Of a DNA stretch of 64,000 bases, positions 53,487-61,796 are shown piece after piece (position 1 is the stretch's first letter; each line of letters begins with the position of its first letter). The DNA is from Herbiconiux sp. VKM Ac-1786 (GTDB lineage: Bacteria; Actinomycetota; Actinomycetes; Actinomycetales; Microbacteriaceae). The DNA lies in assembly GCF_015350805.1 (NCBI RefSeq), contig NZ_JADKSG010000002.1, positions 868,001 to 932,000 on the forward strand, in the 5' to 3' direction. Below the pieces are notes generated by a model. That model saw nothing but the letters and a program-made list of their open reading frames with translations. It made no database searches and was not told where the DNA came from. Made by a program: the position numbers and the translations under genes.

Positions 53487-54098
53487 TCAGACCGTGCCGC
53501 AGCGGGAGATGCTCCGCAGCGTCAGGGTGGTGCCGGCGTCGCCCGGCGCGATGTCGGCGGTCACGGGCACCAGGTTCAGCCCGATCAGGGTGACGCTGAA
53601 GCCCCCGTCGTCGCCCGGTCTCCCGGTGACGACGTTCCAGCCCTTCGCCTCGTACGAGGCCTCGACGGCCGCCGCCCACGCCGCCGGATCGAACCCCGGC
53701 GCCAGGGTCAGCACGCGCTCGAGCTCGTACTGCTGCCGGTCGCTCTCGTCGACGCAGGGTGCGACGGCCGAGTCGTCGACGACCGAGACGGGCGGCTCGG
53801 GCAGGGTCGCGGTCAGCTCGTCGGCCTGCGCGGTCGCCTCGGCCCTCGCCCCCTCGAGCGTCGTGGGAGCAGACGATCTCGACACCGACAGCCCGACCAC
53901 GACGGCCACCACGAGCACGATCCCGATGCCGAGCCAGACGAGCGTCGCCGGCCGGAGGAGCCCCGCCCACTTCTCGCCCTTGGGCGGGATGACGGGGAGC
54001 TTCCGGCGCGGCAGCAGGCGGAAGCCGTCGAGCGCCGTCGCGGCGGTGGGTTCACGACCCGGCAGCGCCGGGTCGCGGGGGGTGCGGTCCTCGGGCAT
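53487..54098 (-). CDS. Single-pass membrane protein of unknown function
   Basis: 203 aa. Cytosolic basic N-terminus (residues 1-50), one transmembrane helix about 51-72 (ATLVWLGIGIVLVVAVVVGL), then an external domain with two Cys residues that could form a disulfide and ends ISRCGTV. Convergent with the M18 peptidase gene (9 nt apart). Confidence 0.65.
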   Translation of the reverse strand: MPEDRTPRDPALPGREPTAATALDGFRLLPRRKLPVIPPKGEKWAGLLRPATLVWLGIGIVLVVAVVVGLSVSRSSAPTTLEGARAEATAQADELTATLPEPPVSVVDDSAVAPCVDESDRQQYELERVLTLAPGFDPAAWAAAVEASYEAKGWNVVTGRPGDDGGFSVTLIGLNLVPVTADIAPGDAGTTLTLRSISRCGTV

Positions 54099-54169
54099 CG
54101 GTCCCCTTCCGTCATGGCCGGCCCGATGCTACCGGAGCGGTCCCGGAAGGACCTGATCGCGGAGCGGCC

Positions 54170-54427
54170 CTAGCCGTCGAGCGTGCCCGACTCGTCGCTC
54201 GAGCTGGGCGCGGGCGTCGGGAAGTCGGACTCGGCGGGCGTCGGGGTCGCCGACTGGAACGGCGAGGGCGTGATGTCGTCGTCGGGCGCGACGGGCGTTC
54301 CCGACGAGGTGCGCTCGGGATAGGGCGTCTGCGCGTCGGCGTCGCAGCCGGCGAGACCGGTGACGGCTCCGCCCGCGAGCAGGGCGGCGGCGGAGAAGGT
54401 GAGGAGGCGGCGGCGGAGGGTGGTCAT
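54170..54427 (-). CDS. Small lipoprotein
   Basis: 85 aa from ATG 54427, GGAAGGA 6 nt upstream. TLRRRLLTFSAAALLAGG resembles a twin-arginine-type signal; the lipobox is GLAGC at about residue 28. The mature part is a disordered Pro/Ser/Thr/Asp tail. Function unknown. Confidence 0.65.
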   Translation of the reverse strand: MTTLRRRLLTFSAAALLAGGAVTGLAGCDADAQTPYPERTSSGTPVAPDDDITPSPFQSATPTPAESDFPTPAPSSSDESGTLDG

Positions 54428-54517
54428 GGGTTCGTCCTTCCAGGGCGATCGGCTCCTTCCAGCAAACCCCGGTGCGCCACCGCCCGCCAGGAGGCTGGAC
54501 AAAGCCGCTCAGGGGGC

Positions 54518-54871
54518 CTACGGGGCAGCGCGCACGATCTGGCGCAGGTACACCACGCTCAGCAGATCGCCGACGACGAGCAGCACCAGCGCGGCGGGCA
54601 GGGTGAGCGGATGCGCGTGCCCCACCGGCCCGATCAGCACCGCCGCGCATCCGGCCGTCGTGATCGCGAGCCCCGCGACCAGCAGCCCGACGGCGACCCC
54701 GCGTCGCCCGGCCTCCTCGTGCGCACCGAACGCGATCGCCGCGAGGAGCACCCCGATCGCGGCCACCGCGGCGAGCAGCAGCAGCTCGGGCGACCCGGTC
54801 GGCAGCGCGAGGAGCGCCAGCGCGGTCGTGCCGAACGCGTCGACGGTGAAGGCGGCGAGGTAGCGGCTCAT
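54518..54871 (-). CDS. Small four-helix membrane protein
   Basis: 117 aa, four hydrophobic segments. No recognised family. Its ATG overlaps the stop of the upstream hydrolase gene by 4 nt, placing it in the same operon. Confidence 0.65.
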   Translation of the reverse strand: MSRYLAAFTVDAFGTTALALLALPTGSPELLLLAAVAAIGVLLAAIAFGAHEEAGRRGVAVGLLVAGLAITTAGCAAVLIGPVGHAHPLTLPAALVLLVVGDLLSVVYLRQIVRAAP

Positions 54872-55542
54872 GGACGCGCCGCCGCCTCCACGGTGACCGC
54901 CAGCGTCGTGGGGTGCCGGAGCACGCGGAAGTGCCCGCCGACCCGCACCTTCACGTTCTCGGCCCCGGGCAGCACGCTGGACTCGGGGATGATCGGGTCG
55001 TACTCGCCGAAGACCGAGGTGATGCGGTCGTTCACCCGGTCCTCCTTGTTCAGCAGCACCGTGAGCGGGTCGTTCGCACGGAACGCCCGCAGGGTGCGGT
55101 TCGGCGCGAAGTCCGCGTAGCGGGAGCCCGAGAAGGGCGTGGCGATCGCGACCATGCGCACGAAGCGGCTGTCGGGGTCGAGCTCGAGCATGGCGTACTT
55201 GCCGATCAGCCCGCCCTTGCTGTGCGCCGCGATGAAGACGTCGCCGAGGCCGTGCTGCCGCACGAAGTCGGCGACCACGGCGGCGCTGTCGATGACGGGA
55301 CGGCGGTTGTGCCGCAGCGCCTCGATCACGAACACCGGATGCCCGCGCCCGTGCAGCGCCTCGATCACCGGCGCCATGAAGTGCCAGGTCTCGTACACGC
55401 CGGGGATCACGATGCAGGGGCGCCCGGACCCGGTCTGGTAGTCGGCGGGGTCGGAGCGGGAGGCCATACCGGCGAGCTGGAGGCCGGCGGCGGTGGCGTA
55501 GTCCTCGACGAACCAGCGGGCGCGGGCGACGAGGCCCGTCAT
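54868..55542 (-). CDS. Alpha/beta hydrolase, lipase-like
   Basis: 224 aa. VIPGVYETWHFMAPVIEALH, the nucleophile elbow AHSKGGLIGKYA, and the late Asp (FGEYDPIIPE) and His (GGHFRVLRHP) form a catalytic triad of the lipase/esterase type. Cytosolic by sequence. Sits between the other hydrolase and the small membrane protein, with 4-nt overlaps on both sides. Confidence 0.82.
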   Translation of the reverse strand: MTGLVARARWFVEDYATAAGLQLAGMASRSDPADYQTGSGRPCIVIPGVYETWHFMAPVIEALHGRGHPVFVIEALRHNRRPVIDSAAVVADFVRQHGLGDVFIAAHSKGGLIGKYAMLELDPDSRFVRMVAIATPFSGSRYADFAPNRTLRAFRANDPLTVLLNKEDRVNDRITSVFGEYDPIIPESSVLPGAENVKVRVGGHFRVLRHPTTLAVTVEAAARP

Positions 55543-56282
55543 CGCGCCGCCTCGGCCGGCTCGGCCTGCTCGGCCAGGTCAGCCTGCTCGGCCAGCTCGG
55601 CCACGAACTGCTCGATCGAAGCGGCCACCGTGCGTGCGGCTGAGCGCTGCACGACGTGGCCGTGACCCCGCACCTCGAGCAGTCGCCCGTCGGCGGCCCG
55701 GGACGCGAGCTCCCGGCACCACGGCTCCCGGGCGATAGGGTCGCGGCTGCCGCGCACCACGAGCACCGGCGCCTGCACCGCGGCGACCGCCTCGGCGGTC
55801 GGATAGCGGAGCATCGGGCCGAGCTCGGTGAAGAACCAGCAGACGCCCGTGCGCAGGTAGTCCGACGCGACGACGAGATTCGTGCCCAGCGGCTCGCAGA
55901 AGGTGTCCGCGGCCAGGTCGAGTGCCTGCTGCCTGGCGGTGGCCCGGGTCGGGTCGGTCACCGGCCCGATCAGCACCAGGGCGCCGACGAGGTCGGGGCG
56001 GAACCGCGCGAGCTCGAGCGCGAACTGCGCCCCCATCGAGTGGCCGATCACCGTGCGGGCCGCCAGGCCGCGGGCGTCGAGGGCGGCCGCCACGACCTCG
56101 GCGTGGTCGGCGACGGTGAACGGCCGGGGCGGGCGCGGGGTGCCGGCGAATCCGGGCAGGTCGAACGACAGGGTGAGGCGGGTGTCGGAGAGCTCCTCCT
56201 GCAGCCGGTCGTTGTAGCGGTGCGAGACGCCGATGCCGTGCAGGATGACGGCGGCCGGCACCGGCACGTCAGGCGGCGGCAC
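55539..56282 (-). CDS. Alpha/beta hydrolase
   Basis: 247 aa, GTG start. ILHGIGVSHRYNDRLQEEL, FDLPGFAGTPRP, GHSMGAQFALELA (nucleophile Ser), VVRGSRDPIA and GHGHVVQRS (Asp and His) are clear. The C-terminal AELAEQADLAEQAEPAE stretch comes from a short DNA repeat. The start overlaps the preceding 85-aa gene by 14 nt. Confidence 0.87.
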   Translation of the reverse strand: MPPPDVPVPAAVILHGIGVSHRYNDRLQEELSDTRLTLSFDLPGFAGTPRPPRPFTVADHAEVVAAALDARGLAARTVIGHSMGAQFALELARFRPDLVGALVLIGPVTDPTRATARQQALDLAADTFCEPLGTNLVVASDYLRTGVCWFFTELGPMLRYPTAEAVAAVQAPVLVVRGSRDPIAREPWCRELASRAADGRLLEVRGHGHVVQRSAARTVAASIEQFVAELAEQADLAEQAEPAEAAR

Positions 56283-56526
56283 TCGTGTACGCCGCCACCA
56301 CCGCGTCCCCGGCAGCGAGGGTGTCGCGGATGCGGCCGAAGGCGTCGTCGAGCTCCGGCGTGAGCACCACCTCGTACGGCGGCAGCACGTCGATCGCCTC
56401 GTAGCCCTCGGCGCACCGGGTGATGTAGCCGATGCAGTCCCAGGTCGGGTCGACCCGGACCTCCCACTCGAGGCCGGAGGTCTGCACCAGGTGCACGTCG
56501 ACGGTGGCGGGGGCGAGACGGCTCAT
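56269..56526 (-). CDS. Hypothetical protein, 85 aa, first gene of the hydrolase operon
   Basis: ATG 56526. Pattern VDVHLVQTSGLEWEVRVDP, then WDCIGYITRCAEGYEAIDV, containing two Cys. Not recognised. It overlaps the next gene by 14 nt and starts an operon of four (56526 to 54518). The reading frame continues upstream, but the TAGGGT box supports this start. Confidence 0.55.
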   Translation of the reverse strand: MSRLAPATVDVHLVQTSGLEWEVRVDPTWDCIGYITRCAEGYEAIDVLPPYEVVLTPELDDAFGRIRDTLAAGDAVVAAYTSAAA

Positions 56527-56533
56527 GCGAGCG

Positions 56534-56539
56534 ACCCTA
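56534..56539 (-). promoter_or_regulatory. Candidate -10 box (TAGGGT) of the hydrolase operon
   Basis: TAGGGT ends 7 nt before ATG 56526. Confidence 0.4.
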
Positions 56540-56591
56540 CGACGCCGCCCGGCAAGGACCGGGGGCCTTGACAACAGCTCCCGCACCGGGT

Positions 56592-57947
56592 TCACGAGGA
56601 CTTCCGCTTCGTGGCCGCGGCGAGCGCCGCGAACGAGCCGTGGAAGGCCCGCTTGGGGTGGCGGGCCGAGGGCAGGGCGACGAGCTCGCGGCCGGCGATC
56701 GCCTCGGCGATCCAGCCGAGCAGCACCCGGGCCTTCCGCCCCGTGGTGGGCAGGGCGAGCAGGTGGTAGCTGCGGTGGGCGAGCCAGGCGGGCACGCCCT
56801 TCAGCCGCACGCCCTTGATGTTCGCCGCCCCGTCGCCGATGCCGTAGCTCGCCACGGTGCCGAGGGAGACATGCCGGTACTCCTCGGGCTCCCGGCCGGC
56901 GAGGTCGGCGAGCACGTTGCGGGCGGCCACGGGCCCCTGCCGCATGGCGTTCTGGGCGTTGGGCGGGTAGTACGCGGGCTGCGAGGCGGCGGTGAGGTCG
57001 GGGATCTGGGCGACGTCGCCGACGGCCCACACGCCCTCCACGGGGGTGCCGTCCTCACGCACCACGCGGAGGGTGGCGTCGGCCATCAGGTGGCCCTTCG
57101 GCCCCCGGGGGAGGTCGGTGGCGTCGAGCACCGGGTTGGGCTGCACGCCGGCGGTCCAGACGACCGTGCCGGCGGGGAAGCGCTCCCCCGTGCTCAGCTC
57201 GACCACGGCGTCCTCGACGCTCTTCACCGTGGTCTCCAGCCGCACGTCGATCCCCTTGTCCCGGAGATGCCCGAGGGTCCACTTGGACAGCTCGGGGCCG
57301 ACCTCGGGAGCCACGCGGTCGAGGGCCTCCACGAGCACCCAGCGGAGGTCGCCCCGGGAGAGGTTCGCGTGCTGCGCGACCGCGCGGACGCTCAGGTCGG
57401 CCAGCTCCGACAACCCCTCGACCCCGGTGTAGCCGCCACCGACGACGAGGAAGGTGAGGGCCTTCGCCCGCTCGGCGGGATCGTCGGTGCCGGCGGCGCG
57501 CTCGACCTGCTCGATCACGTGGTCGTGCAGGAAGGCGGCCTCCTCCACCGTCTTGAAGCCGATGCCGTGCTCCTCGAGACCGGGGGTGGGGAAGACCCGG
57601 GAGATCGCTCCGAGCGCGACGATCAGCTCGTCGTAGCCGAGGGTCGTGTCGGTTCCGTCGGCGGTGCGCAGGGCGACGCTCTTCGCCGCCGAGTCCACGC
57701 CGGTGACCGAGGCCTGCAGCACCCGGGAGCGGCGCAGTGTGCGGCCGAGCGGCACGGTGACGTCGCGGGGGGCGACGTGCCCGCCGGCCACCTCGGGCAG
57801 GAGCGGCTGGTAGGTCATGTAGGTGTTCGGGTCGACGACGGTGACCTCCAGGTCACGGTCGACGTGCCGCTCGAGCAGCCGGGCCGCCATCAGGCCGCCG
57901 TAGCCGCCGCCGAGGATCAGCACGCGGGCGATTCCGCCTGTTCTCAT
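56592..57947 (-). CDS. ndh: Type II NADH dehydrogenase (NDH-2)
   Basis: 451 aa. FAD-binding GGGYGGLMAARLLERH at the start, NAD-binding VVGGGYTGVEGLSELAD about residue 165, VVWTAGVQPNP and WAVGDVAQIPD near 310. Transfers electrons from NADH to menaquinone without proton pumping, peripheral to the membrane. AAGGAG precedes the ATG by 6 nt. DUF6766 follows the same strand upstream and may be co-transcribed. Confidence 0.85.
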   Translation of the reverse strand: MRTGGIARVLILGGGYGGLMAARLLERHVDRDLEVTVVDPNTYMTYQPLLPEVAGGHVAPRDVTVPLGRTLRRSRVLQASVTGVDSAAKSVALRTADGTDTTLGYDELIVALGAISRVFPTPGLEEHGIGFKTVEEAAFLHDHVIEQVERAAGTDDPAERAKALTFLVVGGGYTGVEGLSELADLSVRAVAQHANLSRGDLRWVLVEALDRVAPEVGPELSKWTLGHLRDKGIDVRLETTVKSVEDAVVELSTGERFPAGTVVWTAGVQPNPVLDATDLPRGPKGHLMADATLRVVREDGTPVEGVWAVGDVAQIPDLTAASQPAYYPPNAQNAMRQGPVAARNVLADLAGREPEEYRHVSLGTVASYGIGDGAANIKGVRLKGVPAWLAHRSYHLLALPTTGRKARVLLGWIAEAIAGRELVALPSARHPKRAFHGSFAALAAATKRKSS

Positions 57948-57980
57948 GGTCGTCTCCTTCTCGTGTTCGGGTGGATGGGG

Positions 57981-58580
57981 TCAGGTGCCGGTATGGGCGT
58001 GGCTCGCCCCCACGGGCTTGGACTCGGGCGAGCCGCTCTGGCGGAGGTAGATCGACAGGGCGACCATGCTCCCCACCGCCAGGAACTCGGACTGCCAGTT
58101 CTGCAGCGTGCGGTTCCAGAAGTCGGGTTCGAGGAGGTACTCGGCCCAGGTCACCGGGCGCTGGAGGTCGATGATCTGCTGCTCGTCGAAGGCGGCCACG
58201 TAGAGCACCTGGCGAAGACCCTCGGCCGCGGCCGAGCGGGGCGAGTCCGACCCCGCGTAGCGGCCCACCCGCTGATCGGCGTCGGACCCCGGGCCCTCGT
58301 CGCCCGGTCGCTTCGACTCGGGCGACCCGCGCTGCACGAGCCAGATCGTGGCGCCGATGTAGAGGAAGAACTGCAGGTACTCCGACTGCCAGTTCTCGGC
58401 GACGTCGGCGGCGAAGCTCGACGAGGTGACGTAGGCGAGGTAGCCGATCGGCTCGAGCCGCGCGCTCACCTGCTCGTCGTCGAACACGGCGTGACCGGCG
58501 AAGGACTGGCCGACGAGGGCGAGCACGAAGATGAGACCGAACCCGAGGGCCAGCCCGTTCTCCTTCAGGAAGCGCTTCAT
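57981..58580 (-). CDS. DUF6766 membrane protein with internal duplication
   Basis: 199 aa. It has an N-terminal helix (GLALGFGLIFVLALVGQSF) and two copies of a unit ending in ENWQSEYLQFFLYIG...QRGSPESK and QNWQSEFLAVGSMVAL...SGSPESK. The SxSPESK(P) motif is typical of DUF6766. Function unknown. Its ATG overlaps the stop of the 27-aa peptide gene by 4 nt. Confidence 0.75.
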   Translation of the reverse strand: MKRFLKENGLALGFGLIFVLALVGQSFAGHAVFDDEQVSARLEPIGYLAYVTSSSFAADVAENWQSEYLQFFLYIGATIWLVQRGSPESKRPGDEGPGSDADQRVGRYAGSDSPRSAAAEGLRQVLYVAAFDEQQIIDLQRPVTWAEYLLEPDFWNRTLQNWQSEFLAVGSMVALSIYLRQSGSPESKPVGASHAHTGT

Positions 58581-58660
58581 CGCTGCAGCAGCCCGATCGC
58601 GAACATCGCGACGAGCCCGAGCGCGATGACGACGAGGTAGCCGACGAACACCGCGCGCAT
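58577..58660 (-). CDS. 27-aa single-pass membrane peptide
   Basis: MRAVFVGYLVVIALGLVAMF... ending in LLQR is one hydrophobic helix. A strong ribosome site, GGAGGGAAG, lies about 5 nt upstream. Its stop overlaps the DUF6766 start (ATGA), and its ATG shares one base with the stop of the preceding gene (TGATG), so three genes are coupled in a row. Probably an accessory subunit of the DUF6766 protein. Confidence 0.6.
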   Translation of the reverse strand: MRAVFVGYLVVIALGLVAMFAIGLLQR

Positions 58661-58941
58661 CAGCTTCCCTCCAGCACGCAGTCGAACGGGGCGTCGCCCT
58701 GCTCCACGCAGCCGGCGGCACGCACCCGCCACTCCGATCCCGACACGGCCAGGAAGACCGTGTCGTGCTCGAGCTCGACGAACGCGGCCCGGCCGGAGGC
58801 CTGCCGGTCGAGCACGGCGCCCGACTCGGGCAGCCCGAGCGCGAGCACCCCGGTCTCGCAGCGACCGCCGTTCTCGGCGGCCTCCTCCTCGGCGGCCGGC
58901 ACGAGCAGCGCGCAGGCCTCCGCACCGCGTCCTGCGGCCAC
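58660..58941 (-). CDS. Hypothetical protein, probably 5'-truncated
   Basis: 93 aa from GTG 58941. The Cys-containing pattern continues upstream of this GTG in the same frame (RCLDLAQRFSEAVAAG about 59000), but no start codon occurs there before the stop of the metallo-hydrolase at 59044-59046. GTG 58941 has no good ribosome site. The C-terminal part (WRVRAAGCVEQGDAPFDCVL) looks like an intact extracytoplasmic Cys-pair motif. A signal peptide is missing, so the 5' part was probably lost. Confidence 0.4.
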   Translation of the reverse strand: MAAGRGAEACALLVPAAEEEAAENGGRCETGVLALGLPESGAVLDRQASGRAAFVELEHDTVFLAVSGSEWRVRAAGCVEQGDAPFDCVLEGS

Positions 58942-59043
58942 GGCCTCCGAGAACCGCTGGGCGAGGTCGAGGCACCGGTCATGGCCGAGACCATACTCGC
59001 GGGCGGCGCCTTCCGCAGGGGGTGCCGGACGGGGCGGCGGCGC

Positions 59044-59658
59044 TCAGTGGGCACCGGCCGCCCGCGCCGCCTCCACGGCGGCCCGGATCCCGGTGCGGAG
59101 CGGCTCGCCGTGCCCCGGCAGCACGATCCGGGCACCGGTCGCGGCGAGCGCGTCGAGCGAGCGGAGGGCCGTCGAGGAGTCGGAGGTCGCCGCCCCCGCC
59201 ACGATCTGCGGTCCGACGAGCCCGGTGTACGGGTCGAGGGTCACGAGGGCGTCGCCGGTCAGCAGGGCGTCGCGCTCGGGCAGGTGCAGCCCGATGTGGC
59301 CGTCGGTGTGCCCGGGCGTGCGCACCACCTGCGGGCGGCCGGGCACGTCCAGGGTGCCGCTCTCGGGCACGGTCTCGGTGAAGGGCACCCCCTTCACCCG
59401 GAGCGCTCCCGCCCGGGTCATCGCGCCGATCACCGGCACGCACCGCGGGTGGGCGACGGGGTAGAGCAGCCGTGACCGCTCGTGCCGGTAGCGGTACGGA
59501 TGCGCGGCCAGCCGCCGGTCGTCGATCAGGTAGAGGTTCACGTGGGCGTGCTCCAGGCGGTGCACGCCGGGGGCGACGTTCCGCGTGAGCCGGGGCCGCG
59601 ATCGGGGCGCGGGACGGGAGCGGGGGGACGGGGAGGTCGGGTGGCCGGTCGTGGTCAT
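59044..59658 (-). CDS. Metallo-beta-lactamase-fold hydrolase lacking its first metal motif (probably inactive)
   Basis: 204 aa from ATG 59658. The start (PGVHRLEHAHVNLYLIDD) and the second half (VVRTPGHTDGHIGLHLPERD, LLTGDALVTLDPYTG, RIVLPGHGEPLRTG) are good MBL-fold sequence with the later His and Asp ligands. The segment between LIDD and RLAAHPYRYRHERSRLLY is missing about 60-65 residues that would carry the THxHxDH motif. The frame is kept. Without that motif the metal centre cannot form normally. Confidence 0.75.
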   Translation of the reverse strand: MTTTGHPTSPSPRSRPAPRSRPRLTRNVAPGVHRLEHAHVNLYLIDDRRLAAHPYRYRHERSRLLYPVAHPRCVPVIGAMTRAGALRVKGVPFTETVPESGTLDVPGRPQVVRTPGHTDGHIGLHLPERDALLTGDALVTLDPYTGLVGPQIVAGAATSDSSTALRSLDALAATGARIVLPGHGEPLRTGIRAAVEAARAAGAH

Positions 59659-59798
59659 GCGGCCAGACTCCCCCGGGCGGGCATCCGCGCAACCGGGCTT
59701 GACGATGCGCCCGCCCGGAGTACGGTGCACCGCACACCCGGGCACCACCGCCACGGGCACCGGCGCCGCCCTCCGGCGCCCGCGAGAGGAGAGCAGTC

Positions 59799-60779
59799 AT
59801 GTCCAAGCACCGTCCGGTCGTCGTCATCACGGGGGCATCCAGCGGGATCGGTCGCGCCACCGCCCTGCGGTTCGCCGGTCGCGGGGCGCGACTCGTGCTC
59901 GCCAGCCGCAGCACCGCCGCGTTGGAGCGGCTGGCGGAGCTCTGCCGGGAGGCGGGCGGCGAGGCCGTCGCCGTGACGAGCGACGTGACCTCGCCCATCG
60001 ATCTGGAGCGGGCAGCCCGGCGCGCGGTGGCCGAGTTCGGCCGCCTCGACGTCTGGGTCAACAACGCCTCGGTGTCGTCGTTCGGGCGCATCGACGAGCT
60101 GCCGCTCGAGGACGTGCGCCGGGTGATCGAGGTCGACCAGCTCGGCTACGTGCACGGCGTGCGCGCCGCCCTCGGGCAGATGAGGCCCGCCGGCCGCGGG
60201 GTGATCGTGAACGTGGCCTCCATCGTCGGGGAGGTGCCGCAGCCCTACACCGCCCCCTACGCGATGTCGAAGGCGGCGGTGCGCGCGCTCTCGGTGAGCC
60301 TGCGCTCCGAGCTCGCGCTCGCGGGCGAGAAGCGCATCCGCGTCGCCACGGTGCTGCCGCCGACCATCGACACCCCGTTCTTCCAGCACGCCGCCAATCA
60401 CACCGGGCGACGCGTGATCGCCATGCCGCCGGTGTACCCGGCGGACGACGTGGCGAAGGCGATCGTCTCGCTCGCGGCCAGACCGAAGGACGAGTTCGTG
60501 GTCGGCCGGCTCGGCCGCACCCTGGTGCGCCAGCACCGAGCCACCCCGCAGGCCGTCGAGGCGCAGATGGCGGCGCTCACCGAGGCCGGACAGCTGTCGC
60601 CGACCGAGCACGCGCCCGACAGCACGGGCATCCTGTACCGGCCGGTGCACGCCTCGAAGGCCTCCGTCTCGGGAGGCTGGCATGGCACCCGACGCCGCAC
60701 TGTGCGGGGTCTGCTGGGCTGGCTCGCCGTCGCCGGCGCCGCGGTCTACGTCGTCGCGAAGGTGCGCAAGGCGGGCTGA
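59799..60779 (+). CDS. SDR family oxidoreductase with C-terminal membrane helix
   Basis: 326 aa, strong GAGAGGAG upstream. TGASSGIGRATALRF, NNASVSSFGRIDEL, NVASIVGE and YAMSKAAVRAL are standard. Residues about 300-320 (LLGWLAVAGAAVYVVAKV) form a single membrane helix, a layout common in actinobacterial stress-island SDRs. Substrate unknown. Confidence 0.87.
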   Translation: MSKHRPVVVITGASSGIGRATALRFAGRGARLVLASRSTAALERLAELCREAGGEAVAVTSDVTSPIDLERAARRAVAEFGRLDVWVNNASVSSFGRIDELPLEDVRRVIEVDQLGYVHGVRAALGQMRPAGRGVIVNVASIVGEVPQPYTAPYAMSKAAVRALSVSLRSELALAGEKRIRVATVLPPTIDTPFFQHAANHTGRRVIAMPPVYPADDVAKAIVSLAARPKDEFVVGRLGRTLVRQHRATPQAVEAQMAALTEAGQLSPTEHAPDSTGILYRPVHASKASVSGGWHGTRRRTVRGLLGWLAVAGAAVYVVAKVRKAG

Positions 60780-60914
60780 CGACGGTCGGAGCGGGCGCGG
60801 GTCTGCGGTGCGCGCTCCCGGGTGTCAACCCCCTCGTGGCTTTCCCGGGCAGCCGTACCGTGGCCCGCAACGGCGCCGACCCGCTCGGCGCACCCGGACC
60901 AGATCGGAGATCAG

Positions 60915-61796
60915 ATGTTCTTCCACAAGCAGGAACTGCAGTTCAAGGCCACGCCGGCGAAGCCCGACGCACTGTTCGCGCGACGGTTGCAGGAGGTGCT
61001 GGGCGGCCAGTACGGCGAGATCACGGTGGCGATGCAGTACGGCTTCCAGGCCTGGAACTCCCACGAGCCCGGCAAGTACCGCGACCTGCTGTTCGGCATC
61101 GGCGCCGAGGAGTTCGGGCACGTCGAGATGCTGGCGATCACGATCGCCCAGCTGCTGGAGAAGGCGCCGATCGAGCAGTCCGAGGCCGCCGCGGCCTCCG
61201 ACCCCGTGCTCGGAGCCGTGATGGGCGGGATGGACGTGCAGCACGCCATCGTCGCCGGAGCCGGCGCCCGCGCCGTCGACTCCAACGGCAACCCCTGGCA
61301 GGGCTCGTACATCACCGCCAGCGGCAACCTGCTGGCCGACTTCACCGCGAACGCGAACGCCGAGATGCAGGGCCGGCTGCAGGTCGCCCGGCTGTACAAC
61401 ATGACCGACGACCACGGCGTGCGCGAGCTGCTGTCGTTCCTGCTCGCCCGCGACACCATGCACCAGAACCAGTGGACCGCCGCGGCCGCCGAGCTGCGCG
61501 CCGAGGGCCGTGAGGATCTGCCGGTGCCGAGCAACTTCCCGCTCTCGCAGGAGTACCGTGACGTCTCGTACCAGTACATCAACTTCTCCGACGGCGCCGC
61601 CGCGGCCGAGGGCAGCTGGGCGAGCGGACCGACGCCGGACGGCAAGGGCGAGTTCACCTACCTCGACGCGCCGGGCACCTCGGCGCCGATGCCGCCGGCG
61701 ACCCAGCCCGACGAGCGCTACTACGGCACCACGCCGAAGCCGAACATCGTCGAGAAGGCCGCCGGGGTCGTGAAGGACAAGCTCAGCACCAAGTGA
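60915..61796 (+). CDS. Manganese catalase
   Basis: 293 aa from ATG 60915, GGAG 5 nt upstream. Ferritin-like four-helix bundle with dinuclear Mn ligands: GEITVAMQY (Glu), GAEEFGHVEM (Glu, His), NANAEMQGR (Glu) and LARDTMHQNQW (His). Decomposes hydrogen peroxide in the cytoplasm. The last about 40 residues are an added Lys-rich tail. A glycosyltransferase gene overlaps its stop by 4 nt (GTGA). Confidence 0.95.
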   Translation: MFFHKQELQFKATPAKPDALFARRLQEVLGGQYGEITVAMQYGFQAWNSHEPGKYRDLLFGIGAEEFGHVEMLAITIAQLLEKAPIEQSEAAAASDPVLGAVMGGMDVQHAIVAGAGARAVDSNGNPWQGSYITASGNLLADFTANANAEMQGRLQVARLYNMTDDHGVRELLSFLLARDTMHQNQWTAAAAELRAEGREDLPVPSNFPLSQEYRDVSYQYINFSDGAAAAEGSWASGPTPDGKGEFTYLDAPGTSAPMPPATQPDERYYGTTPKPNIVEKAAGVVKDKLSTK

